Notes: generated by a model from the letters alone, not told the origin. Shown: positions 41,988 through 52,913, numbered from the stretch's first letter. The stretch is 64,000 nucleotides of DNA from CAYXDO01 sp964463485 (GCA_964463485.1 CAYXDO010000021.1:31818-95817); one strand, 5' to 3'. A program made the numbers and translations.

Positions 41988-42552
41988 GACGCTCCCGCTC
42001 ACTGTGCTCCTAGGGTACGCGGCTGGCATCGCCTTGGCGATGGCGGCGGAGCGCCCCCTCAAGAAGAGCGCAGATCCGATCGCGACGCGATACTTCGCCG
42101 CGACGGCCATCTTCGGCGGGGCGGTCTTGTTGCCCGTGGGCCTGGCGGAGTACGCCGTCGCGCCCGATTGGTCGCTCATGTATCTGGCCAATCCGACGCA
42201 CGTCCCGATGGTGTTGGCCGCTCTGGTGATCGTCGCGCTGCTCCTCGGAGCGCCGTTGGTGGGTTTTCTCGTCGCGCATCGCCTAGCGTCCCAAAGGCTT
42301 GGCGGTTGGAGTCGCCTTCAAGTGTTCGGGGCGTTGCTCTTGACGCTGGTGACCTTGGTCGCGGGTCGCGGGCGATTGTCGCGAGTGACGCACTACGAAT
42401 CGTTCCACTATCACGGGCCGTTCGTCCCGCTCCTCGGATCGAAGTTGTCGATCGCCTTGTTCGTCCTCATTCCGGTCGCCGCGGGCGCGTTCGTTTTCGT
42501 GCTCTCGGAAGTTCGGCGCCATGCCGCAGGGCGCCCCGATCCCTCGGCATGA
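41986..42552 (+). CDS. Integral membrane protein
   Basis: 188 residues with about five predicted spans (LTVLLGYAAGIALAMAAE, FGGAVLLPVGLAEYA, PMVLAALVIVALLLGAPLVG, LQVFGALLLTLVTLVAG and LSIALFVLIPVAAGAFVFVL). No recognised family. ATG 41986 has GGGGAAG nine bases upstream. Stop overlaps the next start (ATGA), forming a three-gene operon with the DUF4398-type and OmpA-family lipoproteins. Confidence 0.75.
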   Translation: MTLPLTVLLGYAAGIALAMAAERPLKKSADPIATRYFAATAIFGGAVLLPVGLAEYAVAPDWSLMYLANPTHVPMVLAALVIVALLLGAPLVGFLVAHRLASQRLGGWSRLQVFGALLLTLVTLVAGRGRLSRVTHYESFHYHGPFVPLLGSKLSIALFVLIPVAAGAFVFVLSEVRRHAAGRPDPSA

Positions 42553-43220
42553 CTTGCCCCGATGGAGCCTCGGTGTTAGCGCACCGTTCCGTGCCGCTCC
42601 GCTCGTGGATTGCCGGAGCGTTGCTCCTCGGGTCGGCGTGCGGACCCATTCGGTCCCAGAGTGTGCTGATCGACGCGGCGTCCGAGCTCACCGCCGCGGA
42701 GGTCGCCGGAGGCCAGAAACACTCGCCTTACGAATACGTGGCCGCGGAGTGGTACCTGCGCAAAGCGCGCGAAGAACAATCGTACGCCGACTTCGAAGCC
42801 GCGCAGCACCTCGCCGAGAAGGCTCGGTCCTGCGCAAAGCTCGCTCGCAAAGTCGGCGAGCTCTTCACACGCGCAGAGCTGAGCGGGGCGGAGCGTCCGG
42901 TCGTCGAGAAACGCGGCTGTCGAGCAGGTGGGAGTTGGCGGGTCGACGAGAGGATCGAGGATCCGATCGTCGAGCCAACGGAAGCGCCGACTCCGAAGAA
43001 GAAATCACTCGAGCCGAAAGATCCCGAGCCAACCGATCCGGCTCCGACCAACCCACCCCCCAAGGTGGTTCCGAGACCCTCGCGCCCAGGCGAGCCCGCG
43101 GATCCAGACGAAGAGGCACCTGCCGATCCGCGGAAGAAGAAGAAGCCTGCCCCGCCTGTCGAGCCTCCCCCGCCTGAGGATCTGCCGCCGGGCGAGGAGC
43201 CGCAGGAGGGCGCCATTTGA
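42549..43220 (+). CDS. DUF4398-type lipoprotein
   Basis: 223 residues. Lipobox in WIAGALLLGSACGP; then two helices with DAASELTAAEVAGGQKHSPYEYVAAEWYL-type sequence (KHSPYEYxxAxxYLxKAxEE is the DUF4398 core) and FEAAQHLAEKARSCAKLA. The second half is an acidic/proline-rich unstructured tail (EPKDPEPTDPAPTNPPP, PPPPEDLPPGEEP). ATG 42549 overlaps the preceding stop. The DUF4398/OmpA pairing is recurrent in Myxococcota and suggests a periplasmic partner of the OmpA protein that follows. Confidence 0.82.
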   Translation: MTCPDGASVLAHRSVPLRSWIAGALLLGSACGPIRSQSVLIDAASELTAAEVAGGQKHSPYEYVAAEWYLRKAREEQSYADFEAAQHLAEKARSCAKLARKVGELFTRAELSGAERPVVEKRGCRAGGSWRVDERIEDPIVEPTEAPTPKKKSLEPKDPEPTDPAPTNPPPKVVPRPSRPGEPADPDEEAPADPRKKKKPAPPVEPPPPEDLPPGEEPQEGAI

Positions 43221-44383
43221 GGTCGCTCGTCGCGCTTTGTTGGCTTTGCACGGGGTGCCTCACGGGAAGCACACTCGAGGCCGAGCTCGATTCGATGCGC
43301 ACGCAGCTCGACTCCGCGCGCGCGGGCGGAGCCTACGAATGCGCGCCGGAGCCCCTCGCTCGGGCCGAGACGCAGGTCGAGTTCCTCGGCCTCGAGCTCG
43401 AACAAGGCCACGCGATGCGCGCGACCGAACACCGCGACGAAGCGCGCCTTCGCGTCGAGACCTTGCTTGCCACCATGAAGGCGATCGGCTGCAAAAAAGA
43501 ACCGCCGCCGAAGCCCGCACCCGCGCCCAAACCGAGTGACCGAGACGGCGACGGCGTGATCGACGATCACGACGCGTGCCCCGACGAGCCCGGCCCGCGC
43601 GACCTCGCCGGCTGTCCCGATCGCGATGGTGACCGCATCCCCGACAAGTCCGATCGATGCCCCGACAAGCCCGAGGACTTCGACGGCAACCAAGATCAAG
43701 ACGGCTGCCCAGAGACCGAAGATCGAGACGGAGACACCGTGCTCGATGACGTCGATGACTGCCCGGACGTGCCTGGGCCGCGTGACAATCAAGGCTGTCC
43801 GTTGATGGACAAGGACAAAGACGGGATCCTCGACGACGCAGACAAATGCATCGACGACCCCGAAGATCGCGACAACTTCGAAGACGCGGACGGGTGTCCA
43901 GACACCGACAACGACAAGGACGGAATCCTCGACGAGGCCGACAAGTGTCGTGACCTGCCCGAGACGATGAACGGGTTCGATGACCAAGATGGGTGTCCCG
44001 ACATCAACCCCGAGCTCGTCGTCGTGAACCTCGATCTCGGAAAGATCGAGATCAAACAAAAGGTCTTCTTCGAGTTTGCCAAGGCGATCATTCGCAAGCA
44101 GAGCTTCCCGCTCCTCAACGAAGTCGCGTCCGCGATCCAGTCTCTCCCACAAGGCAAGCACGTGATCGTTGAAGGTCATACGGATTCGGTGGGCGCGGAC
44201 AAGGCGAACAAGAAGCTGAGCCAAGCGCGCGCGAACTCCGTTCGCACTTACTTGATCGGCCGAGGGATCGATCCTCAGCTCCTCGACGCCAAAGGCTTCG
44301 GCGAAGAGCGACCGCTCTCGAGCAACCGGAGCGAAGCCGGTCGAGAGAAAAACCGGCGCGTCGAGTTCACGATCGTCGACTAG
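43217..44383 (+). CDS. OmpA-family lipoprotein with thrombospondin type 3 repeats
   Basis: 388 residues. TTG 43217 overlaps the upstream stop (TTGA); lipobox in ALCWLCTGCLTG. A helical DUF4398-like segment (residues ~20-95) is followed by about six Ca-binding repeats (DRDGDGVIDDHDACPDEPGP and relatives) and the C-terminal OmpA peptidoglycan-binding domain: VFFEFAKAIIRKQS, HVIVEGHTDSVG, ANSVRTYLIGRGI and NRRVEF with the binding Asp and Arg present. Anchors the outer membrane to the cell wall. Confidence 0.92.
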   Translation: MRSLVALCWLCTGCLTGSTLEAELDSMRTQLDSARAGGAYECAPEPLARAETQVEFLGLELEQGHAMRATEHRDEARLRVETLLATMKAIGCKKEPPPKPAPAPKPSDRDGDGVIDDHDACPDEPGPRDLAGCPDRDGDRIPDKSDRCPDKPEDFDGNQDQDGCPETEDRDGDTVLDDVDDCPDVPGPRDNQGCPLMDKDKDGILDDADKCIDDPEDRDNFEDADGCPDTDNDKDGILDEADKCRDLPETMNGFDDQDGCPDINPELVVVNLDLGKIEIKQKVFFEFAKAIIRKQSFPLLNEVASAIQSLPQGKHVIVEGHTDSVGADKANKKLSQARANSVRTYLIGRGIDPQLLDAKGFGEERPLSSNRSEAGREKNRRVEFTIVD

Positions 44384-44395
44384 CGAGGTTTCACA

Positions 44396-44431
44396 CGTGC
44401 CCGTCCGTGCCCGTGCCCGTGCCCGTGCCCG
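44396..44431. repeat. Hexamer tandem repeat (cgtgcc)n
   Basis: Five to six copies of cgtgcc (one shortened) lie 13 bp after the OmpA-family gene stop, in a 196-bp gap. The rest of the gap holds two copies of actggatca/ctggat-like words (about 44511-44541). No promoter identified. Confidence 0.85.
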
Positions 44432-44579
44432 AATCGAGCTCGCGATGGAACAACGATATTCCAAGCTCGAGCCCGCCCGGGACCCGCATCGAGGGCGACG
44501 AGCTGGACAACTGGATCACTGGATGAGTCGATAACTGGATCAGCTCGACGCGCCACCGGCCCCGACTTAACATCGAGTC

Positions 44580-45485
44580 ATGCGCCGCTTCGTGTTCACG
44601 CCCTTCGGCAGCCGGGTCCCGACTGCGGACGGCACCACAGTGATTTCGTGTGACGGACTCGTGGAGGCTGCAGATCTTCACCTCTCGCACTGGGACGGAA
44701 ACCGAACGCCGCTCGAGTGGAAGCGCGACACGTCGACCGAGAGCGCGCTCGACTACGCGGAGAGCCGCCGCTCGCCGGACGGGGAATCGAAGTCATCGGC
44801 CGCGGAGCTCGTCACGAACAACCACTTCGACGCGGACGGCGCACTGAGCATCTTCGCCTTGATCGATCCGGACACCGCGCTCGCGCACCGCGCGCTGCTC
44901 GTCGCGGCAGCCGAAGCAGGAGACTTCGACGCCTGGCCTTCCAATCCGAGAGGCCTCGAGCTCGAAGCTTCGATCCGCGCGATCGCTGGGCCGTCAGAAG
45001 ACGAGGATGCCTACGAGCGCGTACTGGGGAGCCTTGGATCGATCGTCACCAACCTCGAGGCGCGCGATGATTTGTGGGGCGAAGAGTGGGAGGCCCTCCA
45101 TCGAGAGGAGGAGCTCGCTGCGCGAACGCTCGCGGTCTCACGGCACGGCTCGATCACGCTGTTCGAAGGAAGCTTCGAGCCCAGAGGACCGATCCTCGAC
45201 AAACGAGCGAGTCGCGACTCCACGCGATGGCTCACCGCGATCGATCGCGGCCACGGACGCTTCGACTACCGGTACGAGCGGCCGAGGTGGGCTTGGGCAG
45301 ACACGGTCGATCGACCGAAGGTTGGGGCGCCGGTGCGAGGCCCCATCGTCGACGCACTCGGCAAGTCATTCTCCGCCAAAGCGGCGAGCGGAATGACAGC
45401 GATCCTCGGCACGATGGAACCCGTGAGCTTGAGCCCGAGGGAGCTCGTGAGTCGGTTGCTCGAAGCCGACGCTGGAGCGAGGTAG
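44580..45485 (+). CDS. DUF6687-like hypothetical protein
   Basis: 301 residues. LSHWDGNRTPLEWKRDTSTE near the N-terminus, ELVTNNHFDADGALSIFALI with a putative metal-binding Asp/His pair, then ALVDP-type and RAIAGPSEDEDAYER segments match a family I recall as DUF6687, common in myxobacteria; the NNH-x-D-x-DG motif recalls DHH-like phosphoesterases. Cytoplasmic, no signal peptide. Assignment is from memory. Confidence 0.65.
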   Translation: MRRFVFTPFGSRVPTADGTTVISCDGLVEAADLHLSHWDGNRTPLEWKRDTSTESALDYAESRRSPDGESKSSAAELVTNNHFDADGALSIFALIDPDTALAHRALLVAAAEAGDFDAWPSNPRGLELEASIRAIAGPSEDEDAYERVLGSLGSIVTNLEARDDLWGEEWEALHREEELAARTLAVSRHGSITLFEGSFEPRGPILDKRASRDSTRWLTAIDRGHGRFDYRYERPRWAWADTVDRPKVGAPVRGPIVDALGKSFSAKAASGMTAILGTMEPVSLSPRELVSRLLEADAGAR

Positions 45486-45537
45486 CGCGCCCGAGTCTCG
45501 AGTTTCGGGCCCCGAAGCTCATTCGTTCGTCCAACGC

Positions 45538-48138
45538 TCACGGCGAGTCCACCACGGCGACCAAGTGCCCAAACTGTTTTGAAACCAACGCGCCTCCCTG
45601 GCCTCCGACGGCGGACAGCGTCGCTGGGCCGAGGGGTCGAACCATCGAGGTCGGCGGTCGCCCGATCGACCCGGCCGAGAAGAATACGGTCGGCGCTCCG
45701 CGCGGACCGGTGATCGCCACGGGAGCTTCGGTGCGAGCCGCCGCCGCGTTGGCCACGAGATCCGACGGAGTCAGTCGGAGGCCGAGCCCCTGCGCGGATA
45801 CCTCGACCGCCTCCGGCCTTTGAAGACCCGCCCGGCTCAGAAGCGCAAAGTCGGGACACGGCGCATGAGCCGCCGAGAACCCGGCCACACCGGGCGTATC
45901 GGAGGTCCACCCGAGCTCCACGACCGGAATCTCTCCGTCACGCGGAACGAGAATACGACCCACCACGCCCTCCCCCCCTGTCCAAACCACGCCCTCGGCG
46001 GCCGCGAGCGAGGTGAGTTTGAGCTCCCTCTGTGCGGCCGATCCAGGGAACAGCTCCGGCCCCACGGCGATAGGGTGTACCGGGTGTATCGGGGGTGTCG
46101 CGAACTCATCGAGCCAACTCAGCGACCCGGACTCATCGAGCAGCACCCAGCCCTCCCCGAGCTGCGCGCCGGCGATCGGAGTCCTTTCTACCGGTGTGTG
46201 TGCGGCGATCGGCTGGCCGCTCGCAAGGTCCCAAGTCTCGGTCACGAGGTGGCCATCTCGTGAAATCACCAAGAGAGCTCGTGAGTAGCCTCCTATCGCC
46301 AACTTCACCTCTCCCGAGGGCACGTCGCCAAAGGGGCTCGACGGAGCGTCGCAACCGTTCAGGGTCACCCGAAGAGGAGCCGACCGGGCCCTGAACGCCA
46401 CGAAATCCTCGTCCGGACGCCGGGCGAGCCCTGCGAGGTGGTCCAGAGGCGTCTCGGCGCCGTGAATCCGCTCGGTTGCCTCGCCCTGACCGCGAACGAC
46501 CGCGCCATCGACGCCTTCGAGGACGATGTGTCCATTCGAAGTCACCGCGCGAACGATGGGGCGAGCGAGCTCCGAGTACGGCCGACCCTCCACGTCCCCC
46601 AGAGACTCGTGCTGCGCCACGAACACCCCGTCTTCGTCGAGCTCGAAATACCGCGGTGGCGTCCGGGTTGGTGAGTCCACCGAAGTCACCACGAAGAAAC
46701 GACCGAGCGCGGGGTCTGCCCAAACCTGGCAGCTCGATGCCGAAGGTCCGAACGAGGTCACGACCCACTCGGGCCGCTCGAGCACTCGCGAGTCGGCCGA
46801 GGTTCGAATCGCGGCCACGGAGGCCGTCAACGCGACGCTCCGCCGCTCCCCACCAACGACCGCGATGCCGCACGCGACCAAGGTCGGGCCGAGCCGCGTC
46901 AAGTCTCTGAGTTGCTCCAACTGGGCCGAGCCATCGGGAGTCGGGAGCTCGAGGAGAGTCGGGTCGCAAATCCACGCCCCATCACTCGACTCCCGAAAAT
47001 AGGTCTGGCCGTCGTCCCCAACCGCCATCGCTCCGCCGTCTTCGAAGTGCAACCCAGACCCGATCTCCGACTGGATCCCTGGGTGACAAGAAATGACCGA
47101 TTGCTCCACACAACGCAGCGTGTCGTCACGCAACTGACACGCCGCGATGCCGGGAATCTCGCGACCGCCAAAAGTCTGAACGGATCCGAAGAGGGACCAA
47201 CCCAGTCCGTTCGGCTCGAGCGCGCGGGGTTTGAAGAGTCCGAGGTCCAGCTCGACGGGTCGCAGCTCGAGCTGGCCGGACGAGACCGACACGAACGTGG
47301 CCTCGAATTGCGCCGCGCCGACGACCGTGTCCACTTTGTGGACCACCAGAAATTGCCCGTCACCGAAGGCCGTCGATGCGGCCGGAGTCCCGATGCGACC
47401 GCCAAGGTACCAGGCCGAGTCACCCGTTGCAGGAACGACCTTCGCGAACCCCGGCGCAAACCCAGCGAACGAGCCGTCCGGCCCGAGCGCGAGGTCCCGA
47501 AACGGAAACGAAGGAACCTCCGGAGCCACTGGGCAAATCGTCAGCCTCGCCGGAGCGCTGCGCGCGGGTCCGAGCTCACACGCACAGGATCCCGGCCAGG
47601 CAATCCTCAGCCGCGAGCGAACAGCGGCCACGAGCGCTGGGTCCTGAAGCGTCACGAGCTCGTCACTGGCCACCTCCATGACGTCTCCGACGATGAATTC
47701 AGGGACCGGGCACAGGTCCCCCGAGTAAATTCTCGCCGGACGGCTCGCCCCGAGACCGAGGCACCGACCGCAACCCGCGCTCGCCGTGAACTCGTCCGTC
47801 CACCCGACTCGAGCCTGAGAGAGTGTCACCAACTCCAGCGGCCGCCCCGCTGAGTCGATCAGATCGTCCTGCGGAATAGCCCAATGAATCAGACGGTCCC
47901 CTGCCTCTGCCGCGATCGCCGCAGGAGCTCCTCCGATTTCGAGAGTCCCTGACTCGATGGCTCCGTCGGCGGAGACTCGAATCACCACGTCGAGCGCGGC
48001 CTCGGTCCGAAGGGTCGGCGCATCGCACGCGGTGGCCACCAAGAACCATCCAAACGGGTGCACGACCGACTTGCAGCGATTCAGCTCAACCTCCGCATGG
48101 ACCACGGAGAGCACAGAGAAGGAACACGGAGGGCACAA
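45538..48138 (-). CDS. Very large lipoprotein, distant relative of the 34241-36640 gene
   Basis: Frame of 866 residues. The probable lipobox LVATAC is at about residue 38, so the true start is likely internal (GTG 48063 would give VHPFGWFLVATACDAP, short of a basic n-region). The N-terminal 150 residues are beta-rich with CGRCLG and SCACELG Cys pairs, then LTICPVAPE, the counterpart of LRLCPL in the other protein, and a ~600-residue series of propeller-like strands (DDGQTYFRESSDGAWICD, ISRDGHLVTETWDLASG). No enzyme motif. Extracytoplasmic. Confidence 0.65.
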   Translation of the reverse strand: MCPPCSFSVLSVVHAEVELNRCKSVVHPFGWFLVATACDAPTLRTEAALDVVIRVSADGAIESGTLEIGGAPAAIAAEAGDRLIHWAIPQDDLIDSAGRPLELVTLSQARVGWTDEFTASAGCGRCLGLGASRPARIYSGDLCPVPEFIVGDVMEVASDELVTLQDPALVAAVRSRLRIAWPGSCACELGPARSAPARLTICPVAPEVPSFPFRDLALGPDGSFAGFAPGFAKVVPATGDSAWYLGGRIGTPAASTAFGDGQFLVVHKVDTVVGAAQFEATFVSVSSGQLELRPVELDLGLFKPRALEPNGLGWSLFGSVQTFGGREIPGIAACQLRDDTLRCVEQSVISCHPGIQSEIGSGLHFEDGGAMAVGDDGQTYFRESSDGAWICDPTLLELPTPDGSAQLEQLRDLTRLGPTLVACGIAVVGGERRSVALTASVAAIRTSADSRVLERPEWVVTSFGPSASSCQVWADPALGRFFVVTSVDSPTRTPPRYFELDEDGVFVAQHESLGDVEGRPYSELARPIVRAVTSNGHIVLEGVDGAVVRGQGEATERIHGAETPLDHLAGLARRPDEDFVAFRARSAPLRVTLNGCDAPSSPFGDVPSGEVKLAIGGYSRALLVISRDGHLVTETWDLASGQPIAAHTPVERTPIAGAQLGEGWVLLDESGSLSWLDEFATPPIHPVHPIAVGPELFPGSAAQRELKLTSLAAAEGVVWTGGEGVVGRILVPRDGEIPVVELGWTSDTPGVAGFSAAHAPCPDFALLSRAGLQRPEAVEVSAQGLGLRLTPSDLVANAAAARTEAPVAITGPRGAPTVFFSAGSIGRPPTSMVRPLGPATLSAVGGQGGALVSKQFGHLVAVVDSP

Positions 48139-48400
48139 AGGCTGAGTTCCGCAAGGAGGCCGCCGGTCCTGGACTTCATCGTGTTTGTCGCCGCAGCGAG
48201 CCGTTCTCGTAAGGCTCGGCGCAGGACAGCTCGCCCCCGCGAGACATACTCAGTCCCCCTCCACGCAAGTCCTCCCTCTGCGAGGCTGATGAGGAACTCA
48301 GTCCACGCGTCCGCAGGGCGCCACTCGTACCCTGCCGACATCATTCGCGGATTGTACGCGGTCTAGCTCGACGAAACCAGGTCCGGAGCCGTGGGGCGGA

Positions 48401-49018
48401 TCAGCTCTTTGGCTCGAGGTCCTTTCGGATCTTCTCGATGACCTCCGCGAAGCTCGTGCTCACCACGACCTCCGAAAGCTCTCGCGTGTATCGCGCGACC
48501 AAATCGGTCCGGTTGCGCCGCGCCGCGTCCTCACGGGCCTTGTGCAAGATGATGAACGCTCGCTCCGCATTCACGAAGTATTCGACCGCCGCGAGCACCG
48601 CGCGCGCCGCGGAGGCGATCACCGAGCGAGAGGAATCGGAGAATCGAAAGAGCTTGTGCTCGGAGTTTCGGACCTCGACGGTGACTTCTCCGACCGCGTC
48701 CGAGCCCGCCTGGCCGGACTTGGTGGTGTCGATGTCCGCGTTGACGGAGAAATTCGCCAGCTCGATGGACTCGAGCGACTTGTACTCCTGAGCGAACCGC
48801 TGGAGCAGACCATGGACGAGCGCGTCGATGAAACCAACGCCCTCACCGTCGACGACGATGCTGCGCTTGTTTCCGGTCGTGACCGTCTCGAGGTGAACTT
48901 TGGCTCGCTCGGCTGCGAGGTCTTCCTCGATGGTGAGCTTCTCGATCGAGAGCTCGAGGTAATCATCCCCGAGGACGCGACGGATCAGCTCGAGGTTTTC
49001 TTGGGGGCGACGAGTCAT
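48401..49018 (-). CDS. Stand-alone LeuA-type regulatory (dimerisation) domain protein
   Basis: 205 residues. The C-terminal allosteric domain of alpha-isopropylmalate synthase is recognisable without the catalytic barrel: SIVVDGEGVGFIDALVHGLL, LANFSVNADIDTTKSGQAGS, DAVGEVTVEVRNSEHKLFRF and AVLAAVEYFVNAERAF. In LeuA this domain binds leucine. Alone it may regulate a leuA product in trans or bind another small molecule. ATG 49018. Confidence 0.8.
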   Translation of the reverse strand: MTRRPQENLELIRRVLGDDYLELSIEKLTIEEDLAAERAKVHLETVTTGNKRSIVVDGEGVGFIDALVHGLLQRFAQEYKSLESIELANFSVNADIDTTKSGQAGSDAVGEVTVEVRNSEHKLFRFSDSSRSVIASAARAVLAAVEYFVNAERAFIILHKAREDAARRNRTDLVARYTRELSEVVVSTSFAEVIEKIRKDLEPKS

Positions 49019-49092
49019 GCTCCTTCGAGGACACGGCTCGCCGATCGAAAAGTCAAGACAGCGGGAAAGCGCGGGCGCTCACGGCCCGAAAA

Positions 49093-49132
49093 CACAAAGG
49101 CCCCGCGCCCTTTCGAGCACGGGGCCTCTGTG
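49093..49132 (-). terminator. Rho-independent terminator of groEL
   Basis: aggccccg (49098-49105) pairs with cggggcct (49120-49127); the stem extends to about 13 pairs with caca/tgtg at its base. On the minus strand it is followed by TTTGTGTTTTC, a T-rich run, 45 bp after the groEL stop. Confidence 0.85.
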
Positions 49133-49176
49133 GGACGAAGTCACCCAGAAGGCGACTTCATCGCATACTCATCGAA

Positions 49177-50823
<1,647 letters not shown>

Positions 50824-50847
50824 GGTTCTCTCTCCTACTCGCTTCGA

Positions 50848-51141
50848 TCAGCCCGTGATGACGCCGAGGACTTCGTCCTCGCGCAGGATGACGTGCTCTT
50901 CACCCTCGATCTTGATCTCGGTGCCGCTGTACTTCCCGAAGAGGATGCGGTCGCCAACCTTGACCTCGAGCGCCCGGACCTTGCCGTCCTCGAGAACCTT
51001 GCCGTTGCCGGCCGAAATCACGGTCCCCTCGATCGGCTTCTCCTTGGCGTTGTCGGGAATGATGATTCCCCCGCGCGTCTTCTCTTCGGCCTGAATGCGC
51101 TTCACCAAAAGGCGGTCATAAAGCGGACGGAAGTTCTTCAT
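50848..51141 (-). CDS. groES: 10-kDa co-chaperonin GroES
   Basis: 97 residues. NFRPLYDRLLVKR, the mobile loop ETRGGIIIPDNAKEKP, EGTVISAGNGKV and the C-terminal GTEIKIEGEEHVILREDEVLGVI are all in place. ATG 51141 with GGAGAG upstream. First gene of the groESL operon. Confidence 0.98.
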   Translation of the reverse strand: MKNFRPLYDRLLVKRIQAEEKTRGGIIIPDNAKEKPIEGTVISAGNGKVLEDGKVRALEVKVGDRILFGKYSGTEIKIEGEEHVILREDEVLGVITG

Positions 51142-51188
51142 CGGTCTCTCCTCAGCTCGGTGGTGGTGGGTATACGCCCCACCAACCG

Positions 51189-51240
51189 ACCGAAATCATT
51201 TCGGTTTTGTCTCTCTCTTAGCCACCCGGTGGGGGTGGCT
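51189..51240. promoter_or_regulatory. Two inverted repeats upstream of groESL
   Basis: accgaaat-c-atttcggt at 51189-51205 is a perfect 17-bp palindrome; agccaccc/gggtggct at 51220-51240 is a second 8-bp inverted repeat with a five-base spacer. Neither matches the canonical CIRCE element (TTAGCACTC-N9-GAGTGCTAA), so heat-shock control by HrcA is not supported here; a different repressor is possible. Confidence 0.5.
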
Positions 51241-51398
51241 GCCAAAACCGCAGCGTGTTTAGGCCCGGGTTCCGGGACCGTCAAGCTGAAAAATGAAACA
51301 ACCTCGCCGATCGGCCACCCGACCGAGAAGACACCCGACCACACGCTGTCCCGTTTCTGCTCGTTCCCTTCCCGAGCCCCTTCCCCTTCGCCTCGCCG

Positions 51399-52913
51399 CT
51401 ACCGATGCCCGAGGGCAAGCCGGGGCACGTCGGCCTCGACGAACACCGTCAACAGCTCCCGGTCCACTTTGCTGCGCTTGGCCTCGTCGTCGAGGATCGA
51501 GATCGCTCGCTCCCGAGTCAGCGCCGACTTGTACGGCCGGTCGGACGCGGTCAACGCATCGTAGATGTCCGAGATCGTCATGATCCGCGTCTGCACCGGG
51601 AGCTCCATGGCAGGCGCTCCAAGCGGATAACCAGACCCGTCGATCTTCTCGTGGTGCCCGTAAGCAATCGTCGGGACGCGAGCCAAATCCCGCGTCCACG
51701 GAATCTGCCGCAGGAAGTTGTACGTGTGCGTCACATGGCTCTCGATCTCCTTGCGCTCGGCCTCGTTCAAGCTCCCGCGACCAATCGAAAGATTCTTCAC
51801 CTCATGCTCGTTCAAGAGCGCCCTGCGCTGGCCCCTCGCATCCACGAAGGTTCGTCGGGAGATCTCCGCGAGCCGATCGAAACCTCCCGCCTCGAGCACC
51901 GTAGGACGATTGCACTTCTTGATGAACGCCAAGATCTCGTCGAGCTCGGACACGCGCGCCCGATACCGGATCGCCAGCTGTTCGAGCCCCGCGCGATCTC
52001 CGCGATCGAGGAGCGAGACTCTCTCTCGCAGCATCTCGACCTCGGCCTCGTACAACGCCTGCTCGAAGCGCTGCTCCAGCATCGAGAGCTCGTGGGGATA
52101 CAGCTTGTCCGCCTTCACCAACACGTGCTCCCGCACGCCCACCTTGCCGAAGTCGTGCAACAGCGCCGCGTACCGAAGCTCGCGCACGTCGTCTTTGCCG
52201 AAGCTGCACGACGAAAACTTCAACCCCGATCGCGGCAGCACATCGAGCAGCGTCACGCACAACGTCGCGACGCGCTCGGAGTGGCCCGAGGTCGTCGGAT
52301 CGCGAGCTTCGATCGCAGTCACCGAGGCCTTGACGAAGCCTTCGAACAGTCGCTCGATCTCTTCGTACAAGCTCGCGTTCTCGATGGCCGCCGCAGCATT
52401 GGCGCACAACGCCATCAGAAGCTCTTCGTCGTCCGCGCCGAATGGACCGCCGGCGTGGTTCAACGCCTGGACCACGCCGACCACGCCCTTGGTGCCAATC
52501 ATGGGAACACAAAGGATCGTCTTCGTGTGATACCCCGTCTGAACGTCCGTGCTCCGACTGAAACGCGCGTCCTCGTACGCGTCGGCGATGTTCAGGATCT
52601 CGCCGGTCTCCGCGACATGCCCCGCGATGCCGACACCGATCTGCAATCGAATGATCTCCTGCGCCATCCCATGAGCGATCTTCGACCAGAGCTCCCCGCG
52701 CTCGCGGTCGAGCAGAAACAACGTGCAGCGCTCTGCATCCACCGTTCGCACGGATTCGCGCATGATCAGATTCAGCAGCCGGTCGAGGTCGCGCTCGGCC
52801 GTCATCGCTTTGGCGACCTCGAGGAGGGCGGTGAGCTTCTGGTTGCGCCGAACGACCGACGCGTAGTCCATCGGCGCGTTGCTCGGGCGGCGTGGAAGGG
52901 GCGACGACTCCAT
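51399..52913 (-). CDS. GAF/HD-GYP domain protein (cyclic-di-GMP phosphodiesterase family)
   Basis: 504 residues from ATG 52913 (GGAGG about ten bases upstream; the frame opens at 53096). A GAF domain (residues ~40-190: AERCTLFLLDRERGELWSK ... ILCVPMIGTKGVVGVVQALN) precedes an HD-GYP domain with ALLHDFGKVGV (HD) and YGHHEKIDGSGYPLG (HHExxDGxGYP), then MTISDIYDALTASDRPYK. A long insert (helical, residues ~270-370) between HD and GYP is unusual. HD-GYP enzymes linearise c-di-GMP; the GAF domain may bind a cyclic nucleotide or sense oxygen/redox. Confidence 0.9.
   Translation of the reverse strand: MESSPLPRRPSNAPMDYASVVRRNQKLTALLEVAKAMTAERDLDRLLNLIMRESVRTVDAERCTLFLLDRERGELWSKIAHGMAQEIIRLQIGVGIAGHVAETGEILNIADAYEDARFSRSTDVQTGYHTKTILCVPMIGTKGVVGVVQALNHAGGPFGADDEELLMALCANAAAAIENASLYEEIERLFEGFVKASVTAIEARDPTTSGHSERVATLCVTLLDVLPRSGLKFSSCSFGKDDVRELRYAALLHDFGKVGVREHVLVKADKLYPHELSMLEQRFEQALYEAEVEMLRERVSLLDRGDRAGLEQLAIRYRARVSELDEILAFIKKCNRPTVLEAGGFDRLAEISRRTFVDARGQRRALLNEHEVKNLSIGRGSLNEAERKEIESHVTHTYNFLRQIPWTRDLARVPTIAYGHHEKIDGSGYPLGAPAMELPVQTRIMTISDIYDALTASDRPYKSALTRERAISILDDEAKRSKVDRELLTVFVEADVPRLALGHR

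Noticed and set aside
51220..51240. CIRCE element upstream of groESL
   Set aside because: The inverted repeat agccaccc/gggtggct differs from TTAGCACTC-N9-GAGTGCTAA in sequence and spacing.
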